Source: Tomocerus qinae (Eukaryota > Arthropoda > Collembola > Entomobryomorpha > Tomoceridae). Taken from it: a stretch of DNA of 64,000 nucleotides. Position 1 is the first letter of the stretch. Each line of letters opens with the position of its first letter. Shown piece by piece: positions 1 to 12,437 of the stretch. Location: contig CM034548.1 in NCBI GenBank assembly GCA_020055645.1, positions 48,972,296 through 49,036,295 on the forward strand, given 5' to 3'. The position numbers and the translations under genes were made by a program. The notes under the pieces were generated by a model that did no database searches, was not told the DNA's origin, and saw nothing but the letters and a program-made list of their open reading frames with translations.

Positions 1-2420
1 ATGCTCCTTCAGTTTATCATAAATTACTTAACCCTATTTACCTGGCATCAATCTTCAGGTTTTATTTCTCACTTACACTCTATACTAACTATAGTGAGAA
101 ATAACAGGTATTCTCAAAAAATACACAAACAGTAACCAAAGCAAAACCCGGGAAACCCTTGTACGTCAGTTTACTCCTTCCGTATGACACTTTGTGGTAA
201 CCCTCTCTGTTTCTCCCAAGAATACACATAGTTCCAAACTGTAACCTCCAGTCAATGATTCAGAATTTTCTAGGGTCCTCAAAACTAACACTATCATTTT
301 TATTAGAATAGATTCCTGACTCGAAATCTATGTTTTCCTTGTTTAACACCTAAATAACTTCACTGAATGGATTCTTGACTCAGAACCCATTCTTTCACTA
401 TAAAAATTAAATATTATTTTCCCCTCCCGGTTTCCTACTAGCACGAATAAATCACAGTATCGTGAATATTACCTTAGGCTTATTTCGGAATCCGACAGAG
501 AATTATTTCAATTAACCTATAAATGACTTACTCCCTCCCGGTTTCCTTAGCACGAATGATTCACGGTATCATGAACATTTCCTAGGCTTTTCTGGAACCC
601 GACAGACAGTAGTTTTCCTTACAAACTATATGCACTTCCCAAAATAAACACATAATAAATCCATTTTTACAAAAGCAAATTAGGATTTTTCATTAACCAT
701 AGCAAATACGTACTTTTCATTTCAAAACATTATTCTTTAAAGGCATTCTCATATTTCCCCAATTAAACTTTAACTCTCAAAAATTCCCAAAATAATCAAG
801 TCAATTATCCAACAAACAAATTATCAATACACCCCAATTTCGATCAAACTAAATCAAAAGATAATAAACATAAGGCAGAATTATTTTACTTTATCATTCC
901 GTATTATAGCCTACGACGATTAAGTTCTTACGGGCTACTCGTTCAACCAATTCATTCACTCTCACAGTATGGTGCCAGTTAAGTGCAAACTATAAATTAG
1001 TTAGAGACAATTCGAACTCAGCCATCAACACCCAGTATTTCCACGACATGGAAGATTTCACTCCCCGCACGTCCCTTCTCATACTGTCATCAACGCCAGC
1101 TCTACTTTTCTCTGTTTGCCAATTTCGAGATACAAGACACAGCAAAACTAATCGCCCATTCCTATCATCCTGTACTCCATTCACGACCAACACTCAAGTT
1201 CAATCATTCTCTTTTATGAACCGGCATACTTCATGAATATTTTCATTAAATTCTAACCTTTTAAATCAAAATCAACTCTTTCAAATAAATCCCAAATTAA
1301 AATTGACTTCATTATTGTTTTCCCCCAAAACTTTCAATTTAATTTACCGTTGAATACTTGTCCAACAAAAATCAAAAATCAAAATTTAAATTCAAATGCC
1401 ATCAAAACTTTATGTTCAAACTTATTTTTCTGTAATGCTAGGTAAGGAAACATTAAATAAGAAGACCATAGATTAATTATTTTCAGTGCAACTATCTGTT
1501 TCTGTAGCGCTTCCCTTTATAAAATAAATAAACCCTATTGCCATTCTCCTATCAGTTTCCCTTACTAAATAATTTTAACTCAAAAATACCAATTATCATT
1601 TTAACATCACATTTTTCCTCAAAAGCAACTCCAAAATTCAAAACATTATACCATTAATACTTTTACTTTCAAAATAATTAAACCAACAGTTACGTAGTAT
1701 TTGCCCATTTTCTGAAACAGTAGTACTCCCTCGTTTCCTCAACCTTAAACAAAACCAAAAAATAACATTCAAAATTAAGTCAATTTTTTCATTTAAATCC
1801 AATATAGGATACCATAATTGTATGTGAACATTCCACACTTTCATTCCCCTTATACTATACTATACAAACATTCATCCCATATTAAACAAAACTTTCCCAA
1901 AATTATTTAATTTAATTTCAAACTAATTCCAAATAAGTTCAACCAAATACTAATAATTGTCCACATCTTATCAAAATTAAAATCGAATTCGCTCAAATAA
2001 TTTCAACATTTCAAATCTCATTCCAAATAAATTCTCTATAGTCTACTTAAATTCAACCAAATCAAATAAATACCAAATTTTTCCTCTTAAATTCCAATTA
2101 CTTTCCATAAACTACTAAATATTTCAAATAAATTCAAAAAATCATAATGCCAATAATAAAATAAAACCAAAACCAAAATCCCATGAGTCAGTCAAGCTGT
2201 TGACCAAAAGCTTCATCTTCTTCCTCACTCTCCATCGTAGTTGAGTTTCAGCAGCTCAGTTCGTGTATGTCCGTCTCTGACCGCTGTCCGTAACTGACTT
2301 CCTCCTTGCATGACCTCCTTCGACAGACTCTTTAGCTGACATCCTTCCTCCATGACACTCTCCGTCATACTATCACTCTTTCCTCCCTTTCGTCAACTCG
2401 GGCTTCCACGCCCCGATTAT
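1..2420. other. G-depleted region with short direct repeats, no gene
   Basis: From the left edge to about 2160 the + strand is conspicuously poor in G, while C is normal; only short spurious frames exist. Two diverged ~80-bp copies of a sequence beginning ctcccggtttcct lie at about 421-500 and 531-610, and a looser ~60-bp duplication precedes them (about 306-400). The stretch 2170-2420 is CT-rich. No coding potential is supportable. Confidence 0.6.
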
Positions 2421-5100
2421 TATCATCAAGGTAGTCAGACAACTTTTTTAGATAAAGGTAAACTCAAAGAAACAAATTAGGATTAGAATTGAACTTCAAA
2501 ATTATTTGCTTAATTAGGAATCAACTCCCCCAAAGATTAGAATATTGTTAAGCTCTATCTGATAGTTTGAATACCAGGTGAGTTAACATAAACTGAATGC
2601 ATTCACAAGATATTACAGCATTACAGTTTTATCTTAAAACTCAAATTAAATTATAATATGGCCAGTCATTCAACTTAGTTTATATTCATGAGCGTCCTAT
2701 TCAGCTACTTACGCATTCATGCTCGTTGACCTGACATTGTTCAAAGTCAAAATGATAGATATCGAAGCTAAGTTGAATGTTCCAGACTGTCGCCAATTAA
2801 TTAGCATAAACCATCGCTTAGCTATGAGAGCTAGACAAAGTCCCGAATCTTCACCGTAGTATAGACTAAAGTCTAAAGATTCAATGGGGCTACTCAAGAA
2901 AAATTGAAAAATTTTGACAGAGTTTCGTTTAGATTTCATCAAAATGCTAAACGTTAAGTGTGAAAAACTTAATAGTAGTCCCGCACTACTTTACTAAAAT
3001 GCGCAATATTATATTCTGCAGTTTGCTTAGACACCAAATAGTATTTAAATCCTTTTAAAACTGTAAGAATATAAAATGACATGAAACGAATAGTTTGTGC
3101 ACTGCCCCAATGGCGATGATTGAAATACGTTTCAATTATTGCACAAATTTTGTATGTTTCGAAAGTACACGGCAAAATGTCTGGCTGTACTTTGATATAA
3201 CAATTATATCGAAAATTTTCATCTAACACGCATAACGGATGAAAAGGAAACATGACAATTCATAATTTAATTTTAAATACCAAAACCGAAAAAGAATAAT
3301 TTATATTACTGTTATTTTGCCATTCATAAATGCCAATTTCTTTGAAAAGCAAGTATAACAATAGTACTGTAGTATTTCACTATAGTCAGGGTTTACTCAT
3401 TAGGATAAATGCCCCCTGGTATAATTAACGAAATAGAAAGTACGTGTTTCCCATAGGAAAATAATAATTAATTCCTTATTAATCAAACAAAACTTACTTT
3501 AGAAAATATTTTAGAAAGAAATATGAATTAATCTGTATGATAATAACATACAATTTGCAATTCAACAAGAAATATGCGTATGGGTATATTGTTAAGTGCC
3601 ACTATATTATGCCGGGGCAACCGAAACCCTGTTTATACACTCTATACACGTATACACTACACATTCCCAATATGATCAAAATTTTGCCCGAAAAACATAC
3701 ATTTCATATCCCAAAATATGCCAAAACGTAGCTAAGACCCTCATAAACACTATAAAATTATCCCCCGATGTCGCAAAATTATTTTAGACTAGTTAATAAA
3801 TAAATATCTGTGCACGAGTCAGACCTCATCACGCACCGTGCACAAAATACCAAAATTTTTTGCCCAAAAATAAATTTTTCATACCCCAAAATATATCCCC
3901 AATATAGTAAATCGGTTATTCATCTTAGAACAATGATCCCCAAAGTTGGCAATATTCGTTTAAACCACTAAATAATTAATATCGTGCGCAGTAGTCAACC
4001 TTCCTGCATCGTCCGTCTCTCGTATAAGCAAAAAAATACTTTTTTGATCAATACTTTCCCCCCAAGTTAGTTGAATATGACTTTTTAATGACCATTAAAT
4101 TAGAAAGGGCCTATTCGAAAATCAAAATTGCACGTCATACGGACGACCTGAGTGACTACTACGGACTACGACACACAATATTTGACCCAAAAAGTCGTTT
4201 TTCCGTATTATGCCTTTATCTCCATATTCATTTAATTTATTTTAAAATGATAGAGGACTTACACTGAAGGAATAGGTACTTGAATCCACCGAAGTCCGAA
4301 AAAGTAAAGATGATCCTGAGTCCACCGAAGTCCCAAAGCGAAGATGATTCACCGTCCGTCCGAAATCCAAAATTTGTTCCTCCTCCCGAAAAAAAAATTC
4401 TGCCCAGCATCTTGTCAAATAGCAGGTGCTCTAGGGATGGTTTAGCTCAAATGCCAGTGCTAGGTACGGTTTATTCGGGATGCAACAATGCCCGGATCCG
4501 GAATGCCAATGAATTGCCCAGTGAACCACCAACAAATCTTCTCTAGACCCAGGTTTATTCTGCCGTTTTCCCAATACCAAAGCCAGACTCTGTCTAAGCC
4601 CGAAGGCCCAAACTAGACTGTGCAAGTCAGGCTGCCCACACCAGACTTAAATCCCAAGCCAGACTGAATCTTTCTGGCGCACAACACCCAACTACTACTG
4701 CTGCCGCATGTCCTTCTCGAAGCAACGAGAGCTCGCGTCCAAAACTCGACCTCTCATTGGCTCGATAAGTCCAGGCACGGCAGAGTTACAATTTAAATAT
4801 ACTACTACTAGCTTATAGGTATTATAATACTACTACAATGTCACAATATAAACAAGCATACCTACGAAAAATTTTCACCACGCAACTCGAACAAGAAGAT
4901 TATATTATAGAGTGACTATGGCCCCCAGAATTAATGCTGAATTTCAAAATGATTATAAGCACGTTAACAATGTTTAATTTTCGAAATAAGCTAATTTTCA
5001 CGCATTCTGGACTACGCGCATGTGCATTGCAGCAAAAACCTGCATTTACCGTGGCATAGATAGATAGATAGAGACATACGAATACGAGCCATTAATCACC
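2420..5100. other. AT-rich intergenic sequence with a diverged duplication
   Basis: No gene is supported. Two diverged ~175-bp copies lie in tandem at about 3675-3850 and 3850-4030 (shared pieces include aaaattttgccc, tttcatatcccaaaatat and a run ending in gtgc). A ~30-bp imperfect tandem (tccaccgaagtcc...aagatga) lies at 4284-4345. Confidence 0.4.
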
Positions 5101-6380
5101 GAGTTGGGTGATTAATGGCATTTTGGTGTTGGATTACTGATTACGGATTAACACGATTAAGGGGTTAAAATTACGGATTAGAATTATAAATATTTTGGAT
5201 TATTGTAACGGATTTGGATTTATTTATTTGGAAATATATTTGGAATTAAAATTGGATTGGGATTATTATAACGAAATGTGTTGACGAGTAACCGTTAAAA
5301 ATGCTGGATTCTTAAGCCTTGGGCAGTGGTAGTGTCGGATTGATGATGATAGCGGTGCGGGTTGATGAATGACAAGATTCGTATGACGTTGCGTGCCTAA
5401 TTTTGTGTTTTGTAATAAATATATGTATTGAAAACAGTACTACATTTTTGCATTTTGACCGGGCCGGGTGGTCAAAACGGTTAAAACCGGCCAAAACGGT
5501 CAAAATATCAGTATACAGTTGCATGGGCTAGCAAAGCATATTTAAAATACTTAGAGAATGAAATATTACCTAAAACCAATGAAACCCTAATCTATTAACA
5601 TCCAACTACAAAATCACAAACTCCAATCATTTTTAACTGCAATCTTTAGAAAGTTATATTTGTTGTTTACTGTTGCAGTATAAGTTACCTTGGGTCTCAA
5701 TGTACCCCAAAAGGACATTTAGTCCATTTTGATCGTTTTGACCGGGCCGTTTTGACCAAAAATGATCAAAACGGTTTTAACCACGACCCAACCCTGATTG
5801 AAAACTAGTATTTTGCTTAAATACTATTTATTGCAACTAAAGCACACTCACACAATTAATTTAAAGAAAAAATGATCAAAAATGACGTCCAGAAACTAAA
5901 AGGTAAAGAAGGACACAAAAGTAGACGTCTACTGGAGCCGGCACGGCACGCAACTGATAGAACAAGGAGCAAGTTCACACCTAAGCACAGTGTCTTATAT
6001 GCTTTTGATCGAGGCCCAAATAACGAATATGGTGAAATCTATTAAAAACTGTGGAAGGGGATGTGAAAATGTGTTAGCAAACGATTTTGAGCCAATACAA
6101 AAAATGGGGTGCGAGCTACCCCCCTTTGGGGCTATCTCCGCCCCCTGTGGTAGGAATTGTTTGAAACTTAAAAGAAACCTTTCTCACATTTGCTGAAACT
6201 TATCTGCAAAGTTTCATCAAAATATTCCCTTTACTTTCTGAAATATTTAACTTCAAAGACAATTTTTTGTCCTTTTGGGACCCTTTTTGAACGCATATAA
6301 CTCGAAAGTTGGTATAGTTTTTGCAGATTTTTTAATTTTTAGCATGCACTCTACATGTCGGTGCATCACTCTGATAAGAA

Positions 6381-6565
6381 ATCTCGGTGGGAACAAGCTG
6401 ATTTCTTAAGATATAAGGCTCAACAGCAAAGGGAGTATTGGGTTACATTTTTCAGGCGAAACTGTACAGCGGAACCGAAGTACATGTGCACTGGAGTACG
6501 GTTTCGCCTGAAAAATGATACCCTGAGCCTTATATCTTAAGAAATCAGCTTGTTCCCACCGAGAT
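6381..6565. mobile_element. 185-bp foldback (MITE-like) hairpin
   Basis: The left arm starts atctcggtgggaacaagctg and the right arm ends with its reverse complement, with pairing continuing for about 80 bp per arm around a centre near 6475. It is a compact near-palindrome nested in the larger inverted-repeat element. Confidence 0.7.
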
Positions 6566-7014
6566 ATTAATACTCATCTATTCCTGTGGTTCACACTGAT
6601 AGGGAAAGAACGCTTACGGCTAGGAATAACGGCTACTTCTCTCTTCCCATTGGTCGAATATAAGTACTATTAGCCAATTGTAACACTTGAATTGAGATAC
6701 AAAATTTTTGGTTGGATTAAGGATTACGGATAAATATAACCCAATCATTTTGTTGGATTAAGAATATAATAACGCAACTATTATGTTAGATTAATTAATT
6801 ATCAACACTAATTGTCATTAAAACAGAATGAGAAGAAATTTCCCACAAATCAAGTCACTTATACCGCATTATTTACAAATCGTTTACTTACACCATAATT
6901 AACCTTTAAAATATTAAAGTGCAATAAACATTTCATTTTAGAGGCGGTTAGTTAAAATATAACTGACTTCACCATAACCGTCTCAAAAATTGCTCACGAA
7001 CTTGTCACATAAAA

Positions 7015-7450
7015 AGTACGGGATTATGGATTAATTATGCGGAATAAGTACGGGATTATGGATTAGTTATGCGGAATAAGTACAGGATTATGGATTAGTT
7101 ATGCGGAATAAGTACGGGATTATGGATTAATTATGCGGAATAAGTATGGGATTATGGATTAATTATGCGGAATAAGTACGGGATTATGGATTAATTATGC
7201 GGAATAAGTATGGGATTATGGATTAATTATGCGAAATAAGTACGGGATTATGGATTAATTATGCGAAATAAGTACGGGATTATGGATTAATTATGCGGAA
7301 TAAGTATGGGATTATGGATTAATTATGCGGAATATGTACGGGAATATGGATTAATTATGCGTAATAAGTACGGGATTATGGATTAATTATTATGCGAATA
7401 AGTAGGGAATATGGATTAATTTTTATGCAGAAAGGGTGCGTGATTATGGA
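7015..7450. repeat. 32-bp tandem array, about 13 units
   Basis: Units contain gtacgggattatggattaat followed by tatgcggaataa; neighbouring copies differ at a few bases (tatggg/tacggg, gcgaa/gcgga) and become irregular near 7390-7450. There are no unique spacers between units, so this is a minisatellite. Confidence 0.9.
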
Positions 7451-7559
7451 TTTATCACGCAAAATTATTAGATATGGATTACGGCTCAGCTAATCCGTAA
7501 TCCGATTAGTAATCCTTTAATCCTTAATCTAGATTTATCCCAACTCTGTACGACTGATA

Positions 7560-10380
7560 CGACATACTTATAAACAGTTTTGTTATATAGGGATTTTTGT
7601 GGGCATATTATAACCAATGTGCAAAATTTTAAGTGCAATTGTGCAAGTTTTAATGTTTTATTTTCTCCCTAAAATACATCGAATTAATCTTTATATTTGA
7701 ATGTTCAGTGAAAGCAAGGTAAATATCATTTAGTTCAGTCTATCTTTGGTTAATGAACATACAAAGCTTATCTGTAGGTAACACTGTAACAATAATCGCC
7801 AGCTGCTAAGATATTTCATACTTTAGACGAAATTTTCAATAAAACTATTTTTTACTATTTTTACCAATTGTGTCATTTACCACCAAGTTTTAATAGGGGT
7901 ATTTAACGTTAAATACTATTAAAAACCACCTGCCACACTAGTAAATGGCATTTTGTTCACTGCTTATAACATTGGTTTTTATTCACATATTATTTACTGA
8001 AATAAAGGAATATAATATGACATTGCCAATGCCAATCGTCAACCGTAATATCGGTTAGCAGACTAGTTTGTGTCCACATTTCCTTAATTTTTTGTTTCCT
8101 ATCACGGCTTACTAGTACATGTGCACTAAAATAGGGGATGTCATCTTTAACTGCAAGATATACATCCGTACTAAATCCATATCTATGAATCTTTGTATAT
8201 ACGTGGATATAATATAGAGTATATACTACATTGATGGTATACATTTGCAGATATTATATATGTTATAGTTAGATTGGAGTATAGAATGAATATTATAGTC
8301 ACTTGTGTGATGATATAGTTTGTTTGATAAGAGGGTATAGGTGTAGTTAATAGTCAGTCAGGCTCAGACTAGGCTACTGCATGCTGTGTGCAACAGCAAC
8401 AGTGAATACGAACAGTATAGCAATAGCAAATAATTTTCTGGCATTAATGGCAAGCATTCAGCGGGTAGCCAGCGACAAAAACCAACTGAGAAGCTAGAGA
8501 AGTAGTGAGTGACAATTATTATAAAAGCCTCCGTCGTGAGCAATTCAGTAAAAATACAAACAGCGTTAAAATCTAATTGTTGCCAATACCATTCAACTGG
8601 TCAAAAGTTATTGTTTCTCATCGTTGTTCTTCATTCCTTACAATCTTTATTTCTTTCATTATTGTTCATTGTTAAACTTTTTTCAATTTGTTGGCTGTTG
8701 TATGTAGTTCCAACCTGTAAACAACTGCAGTCGTAGACTAATCAACTTCTGACTTGTTAAATGGCCATAATACATAATATCTAACAACATTGGAATACCT
8801 ACACTACGCTACACTGCTACACTACCAAATACAGCACTATATTAGTATATATACGACACTTTCAAATATTATTGAATGTTATTTAGGATTTGGAATTAGC
8901 GATAATTGATAAGGTTTCTTAGGAAAATTCTTAAATTAAGAATCTTAATTGTAGTTGCAATGCAACAATAACACTATAGACACTATAATCCTTAATCAAC
9001 GTCATTTTGAATTTTTGCCTTCCGCACAGCTTCAGTGAATGTTGACTTGCTAATCGTTATTTGCTGTTTATTATCAGTAATCATATCATTGACTGGATTG
9101 TCGGTCAAGCTACAGACACTTGGAACGATAAGTAATCAATTTATAAACAAAAGGCAGAGCGCCAATGCAATCTGCTCTCCACACATCCTGCAGTCCGTCA
9201 TCGACAGGTTACAGACGATGGACAATTTAAGATCAACCAGAACATTAGACTTGTCAGTGAATAAGTGTACTTTGAGTGACGGACCTTCCAACCTAATCAA
9301 CAGGGCCAGTGCTTAAAGTCAGTGGAAGGGGACATATAAGGTGCACCTTTAAGTCCTTGTTGAATTGACAACTAGCTAGATTCTGTTGGCAACAAAAATT
9401 TGATATTTGTGATTAAATAAACACACGTTGAACGTGCCCACCAACTCATTGAGGCTGTGTTGGCTGTCTTCAATTGTGTTCAATCACAATGAGTAATAAA
9501 GTGAGGCATGGAAGACAAAACCCAGTGTTTCAAATACTAAATTATCGGTACCAACAATTTCCTAGTTCGGGAAGTGACATCAATTAACTGTTGAAAATTC
9601 AGATTGGATAACATTGTAGGTTTTTGTTGCCTGTGACAGTAAAATTGATTGATTGTGTCAGTTTTCTTAACATCAAATTTACCCAGACACCAGAAACTAA
9701 CCCATTTGTGACACAAGCGGACAGTCACTCAAGCTGTTTGTCAACTATTAATTTCGGAGGAATTAGGATCAACTTCAAGTCATCAATTCAACTTCTTCTC
9801 CAACAACTTCAAAATCATACACTTCGTTGGCCACAAAACACATATGTATGATTAGGTAGGTATGCTACGTAAAACCTATAGCTATTGATAATTGGCGCAA
9901 AAAGAGCATTTACTGTTTCATTGTTTGGGTTGGCTTATAACTTGTAACTCATATAATGATGTCCATAAAACATTTTTGATTCGATTAAATAAATATACAT
10001 CTACATTAATTTGACTACTGACAAAAATAAGCGAGCTCAAAGGCTTTTCCTACATGGATCGCTATTAAACTTTATAAGCAATCTTAATCTGTCTCGCCTA
10101 ACACTATACAATCCTGATTACTATATTAATATTCTGCACGATATTAATATTAGTATTCTAATATTATTCATATTAGGTCAATTGGTTCTAATGGTATGTG
10201 AAATTTAAACTGTAACCATTTTTTGGGAAGATTTCTGTTTCCAATTGAATCGAAATCCGGGCTTTTTATTTGAAACGTGCTAAATATTAGCTTAATTTTT
10301 ACAGCTTGTGAAAGAGATAAATGTTTGGAGTTTAAAATTTTAGCTGCAATTTGCCTCTAGGTACACCTTAGAGAGTTGCA
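7560..10380. other. Intergenic sequence without supportable gene
   Basis: AT-rich sequence with several short open frames. The longest (9035-9316, 93 codons, hydrophobic N-terminus) has no recognised family and no splice or start context. A block near 9410-9440 contains AATAAA (gattaaataaacacac), so a retroelement 3' end is conceivable but unproven. Confidence 0.4.
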
Positions 10381-10454
10381 AGGGCAGAAATTTTGGCGCC
10401 CGCAACAAACGGGCTCGCGCCCTCGGGTGTCCGCCCATGAGTGTCCTTCATTGG

Positions 10455-10900
10455 CTCCTAGACGCCGGTGTCAATGAAAAATTTGTATCATATGCCCGCG
10501 CCAATGAAAAATCTGTACTAAAGGCCCGTTCCAGTGAAAAACTTGTATCATATACCCGTGCCCGTGGAAAATTTGTTTTATGTCCCCTCATAGGCGTCGG
10601 AACGTAATTTATCCAGGGGGACAAAATGGCTTCTTCAGAAAGGGGGGGGCTCCAAAATAATAAAATATTGGTAAAATAAAAACATATTCGCGCGGAGCGC
10701 GAAAATATTTTGGATTTTTAACCTTTTTTGACAACAAAAATTGCATTTTCTGGTGCGTATGTAATTTTAGTTTGGTTTTTGGAACATTTTTAGGGAGACA
10801 TGTCCCTGTCCCCCCTGTCCCCCCGGTTCCGACGCCTATGTGTCCCCTTGCCCGTAAAAAATCTGTATTGTGTACCCGCCCGTGCCCGTGAAAAATCTGA
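10455..10900. repeat. Diverged ~40-bp tandem repeat split by a MITE
   Basis: Imperfect units of the form cccgtgccagtgaaaaatct-gtatcatat run from about 10455 to 10588 and resume at 10841-10900, interrupted exactly by the 252-bp hAT-type MITE. The surrounding sequence is richer in CpG than most of the window. Confidence 0.6.
10589..10840. mobile_element. hAT-type MITE, copy 1, with 8-bp target duplication
   Basis: Terminal inverted repeats cataggcgtcggaac / gttccgacgcctatg bound 252 bp. The octamer tgtcccct occurs immediately on both sides (10581-10588 and 10841-10848), a perfect 8-bp target-site duplication typical of hAT transposons. The interior has G-run and C-run arms and no coding frame. 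Confidence 0.88.
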
Positions 10901-10909
10901 AGCACAAAA

Positions 10910-11940
10910 AATTTGACAAATTAATTAAAAGTTATATTAAAACATTTAAATATGTTTTAAATTTTAAATAGCCTTTTATAGTTTAATACTACTGAGGTTA
11001 AAATAACTAAGACAATTTTTAACTAGTAAAAATCATGTGAAACTAATCGACATTCTAAAACTATCTGAATATATTCGTAAAAGTGGTTAAAATATCGCTG
11101 GTTTATTGTCCATGTGATTCCGTACTTGTGCTTGCAGTGTTGCAGTATAATAGTAATTTCAGTAATGTCAACGTATAATGTCAGGGTTAATTTTCTTATA
11201 AATGTTTCAATGAAAAAATGTGTAATTTTAAACAGTATATAAAGGAATGATGAGTGATGATTGTCAAGTTATAATATAATTTTAATTGAACTCGTACCGT
11301 AGTATAACTTGGCTAATTTAATAAGAGGTATGTAGAGTTAATTTTACAACCATCACTCTACGAGTAGTCAGTAGTCTTTAGTCTCTAAAACGCAGCACAT
11401 TATACACGATAACATTTGACAGGCTCTAATTTATTTTCTCAAAGGAACAACCAAAATTATTTCTTGTGACTGACGAATTAACTGACAAAATGTAAACATA
11501 TTATAGTTAACTAACCGAATTTTTGCATTTTTAATTTGGTATACGAATAATCTACTCTGCAGTCTGCAGTCTACAATGGTGTATATTATTATTATAGTAA
11601 TTAGTAACTAAATCAGAAGTGAATTTTAAAATCTAATTCATTCGCTGTTATTACAAATTAAGGACAAAGGGACAAGCAAGGGACCACTAATAGTAAAGTA
11701 ATCCCTAATAATCGGAGTGGAAAAAGTATGAGTAGTAGTCAGTTGTCAAATTAGAATTTTGTTCACTTTGAGTAGGTTACGTAATTCGTTGTTCAGAAAG
11801 ACAAAACAAGTCAAACCATCCGGCAATGTCGGAATAAACAAAGCTAATCTATAACAAACAAGAATTAATTAGTCGAACCTGATAATGTGATAATTCCATT
11901 GGAGTAAGTAATAATACAAACAACTAAAATTATAGAATTA
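10910..11940. other. AT-rich sequence upstream of TMEM131
   Basis: No open frame or recognisable repeat. It would contain the TMEM131 promoter if transcription starts near the first coding exon, but no core promoter element can be singled out in such AT-rich DNA. Confidence 0.4.
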
Positions 11941-11949
11941 TATGTATTC

Positions 11950-12172
11950 TACAATTATACTTATATTTAACTATATTTTTATTTAACTGTTATATTTTTA
12001 TTTAAATATTATATTTATATTTAGCTAAAATATTTTTATTTATGTATGATATTTTATTTATCTATTATATTTTTATTTAACTATTATATTTTTATTTAAC
12101 TATTTTATTTTTATTTAACTATTACAATTTTATTTATCTATTACATTTTTATTTAACTATTTTATTTTATTT
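11950..12172. repeat. ~20-bp AT tandem repeat just upstream of TMEM131 start
   Basis: Roughly ten imperfect units of tatatttttatttaacta lead directly into ttttcttcag and the TMEM131 start codon 40 bp later. The array is T-rich on the + strand and could serve as the pyrimidine/branch region of a 5' UTR intron. Confidence 0.8.
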
Positions 12173-12211
12173 TTCTTCAGTTTTTCACGGCAGGATTTTT
12201 TGTTTGCAGTA

Positions 12212-12437
12212 ATGGAAAGTTCTACCTTGTGCAATGACAGCAAGATTACCGATCAGTGTTACTCGTCAACACTTTCGGGTTCTGTTTACTCATCGACTTC
12301 ACATTGTTGCAGCAATAGAATGAATTTTGGATCTTGTCCTCGCTCTACTGGTGGAGTCAAGTTGACCTTTTTCAAACGATGTTTGGTCATTCTATTCTTA
12401 CAAATTGGATGTTTGGCTCTGGATCATTCGACTTCAG
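12212..12437 (+). CDS. TMEM131: TMEM131 exon 1: start codon and signal anchor
   Basis: The first in-frame ATG is at 12212. About 50 residues of Ser/Thr/Cys-rich sequence precede a basic-hydrophobic stretch (FFKRCLVILFLQIGCLAL, residues ~54-71) that looks like a signal peptide or signal anchor, so the protein enters the ER with an unusually long n-region. Candidate splice acceptors lie just upstream at 12180 (ttcttcag) and 12209 (tttgcag), so the ATG may sit at the start of a second transcript exon behind a 5' UTR intron. Exon 1 ends in phase 1 at a gtaac donor. Confidence 0.75.

Larger units (their letters stand above)
5104..7552. mobile_element. Inverted-repeat element carrying a 32-bp tandem array
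   Basis: The left edge (gattactgattacggatta near 5135) recurs in reverse complement at the right edge (taatccgtaatccgattag near 7490), giving a ~2.45-kb candidate non-autonomous DNA element. Inside are a hairpin element (6381-6565), short palindromes built on ttttgacc (about 5458-5506 and 5727-5786) and the tandem array at 7015-7450. No transposase frame is visible. Confidence 0.5.

Noticed and set aside
2709-3253. Adjacent minus-strand frames of 77 and 94 codons
   Set aside because: No recognisable motifs, splice links or codon bias; typical random frames in AT-rich DNA.
7015-7450. CRISPR-like periodic repeat
   Set aside because: Repeats are directly contiguous with no spacers, in a eukaryotic context; it is a minisatellite.
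9035-9316. 93-codon frame with signal-like N-terminus
   Set aside because: No recognised homology or gene structure; chance frame or unassignable repeat remains more likely.
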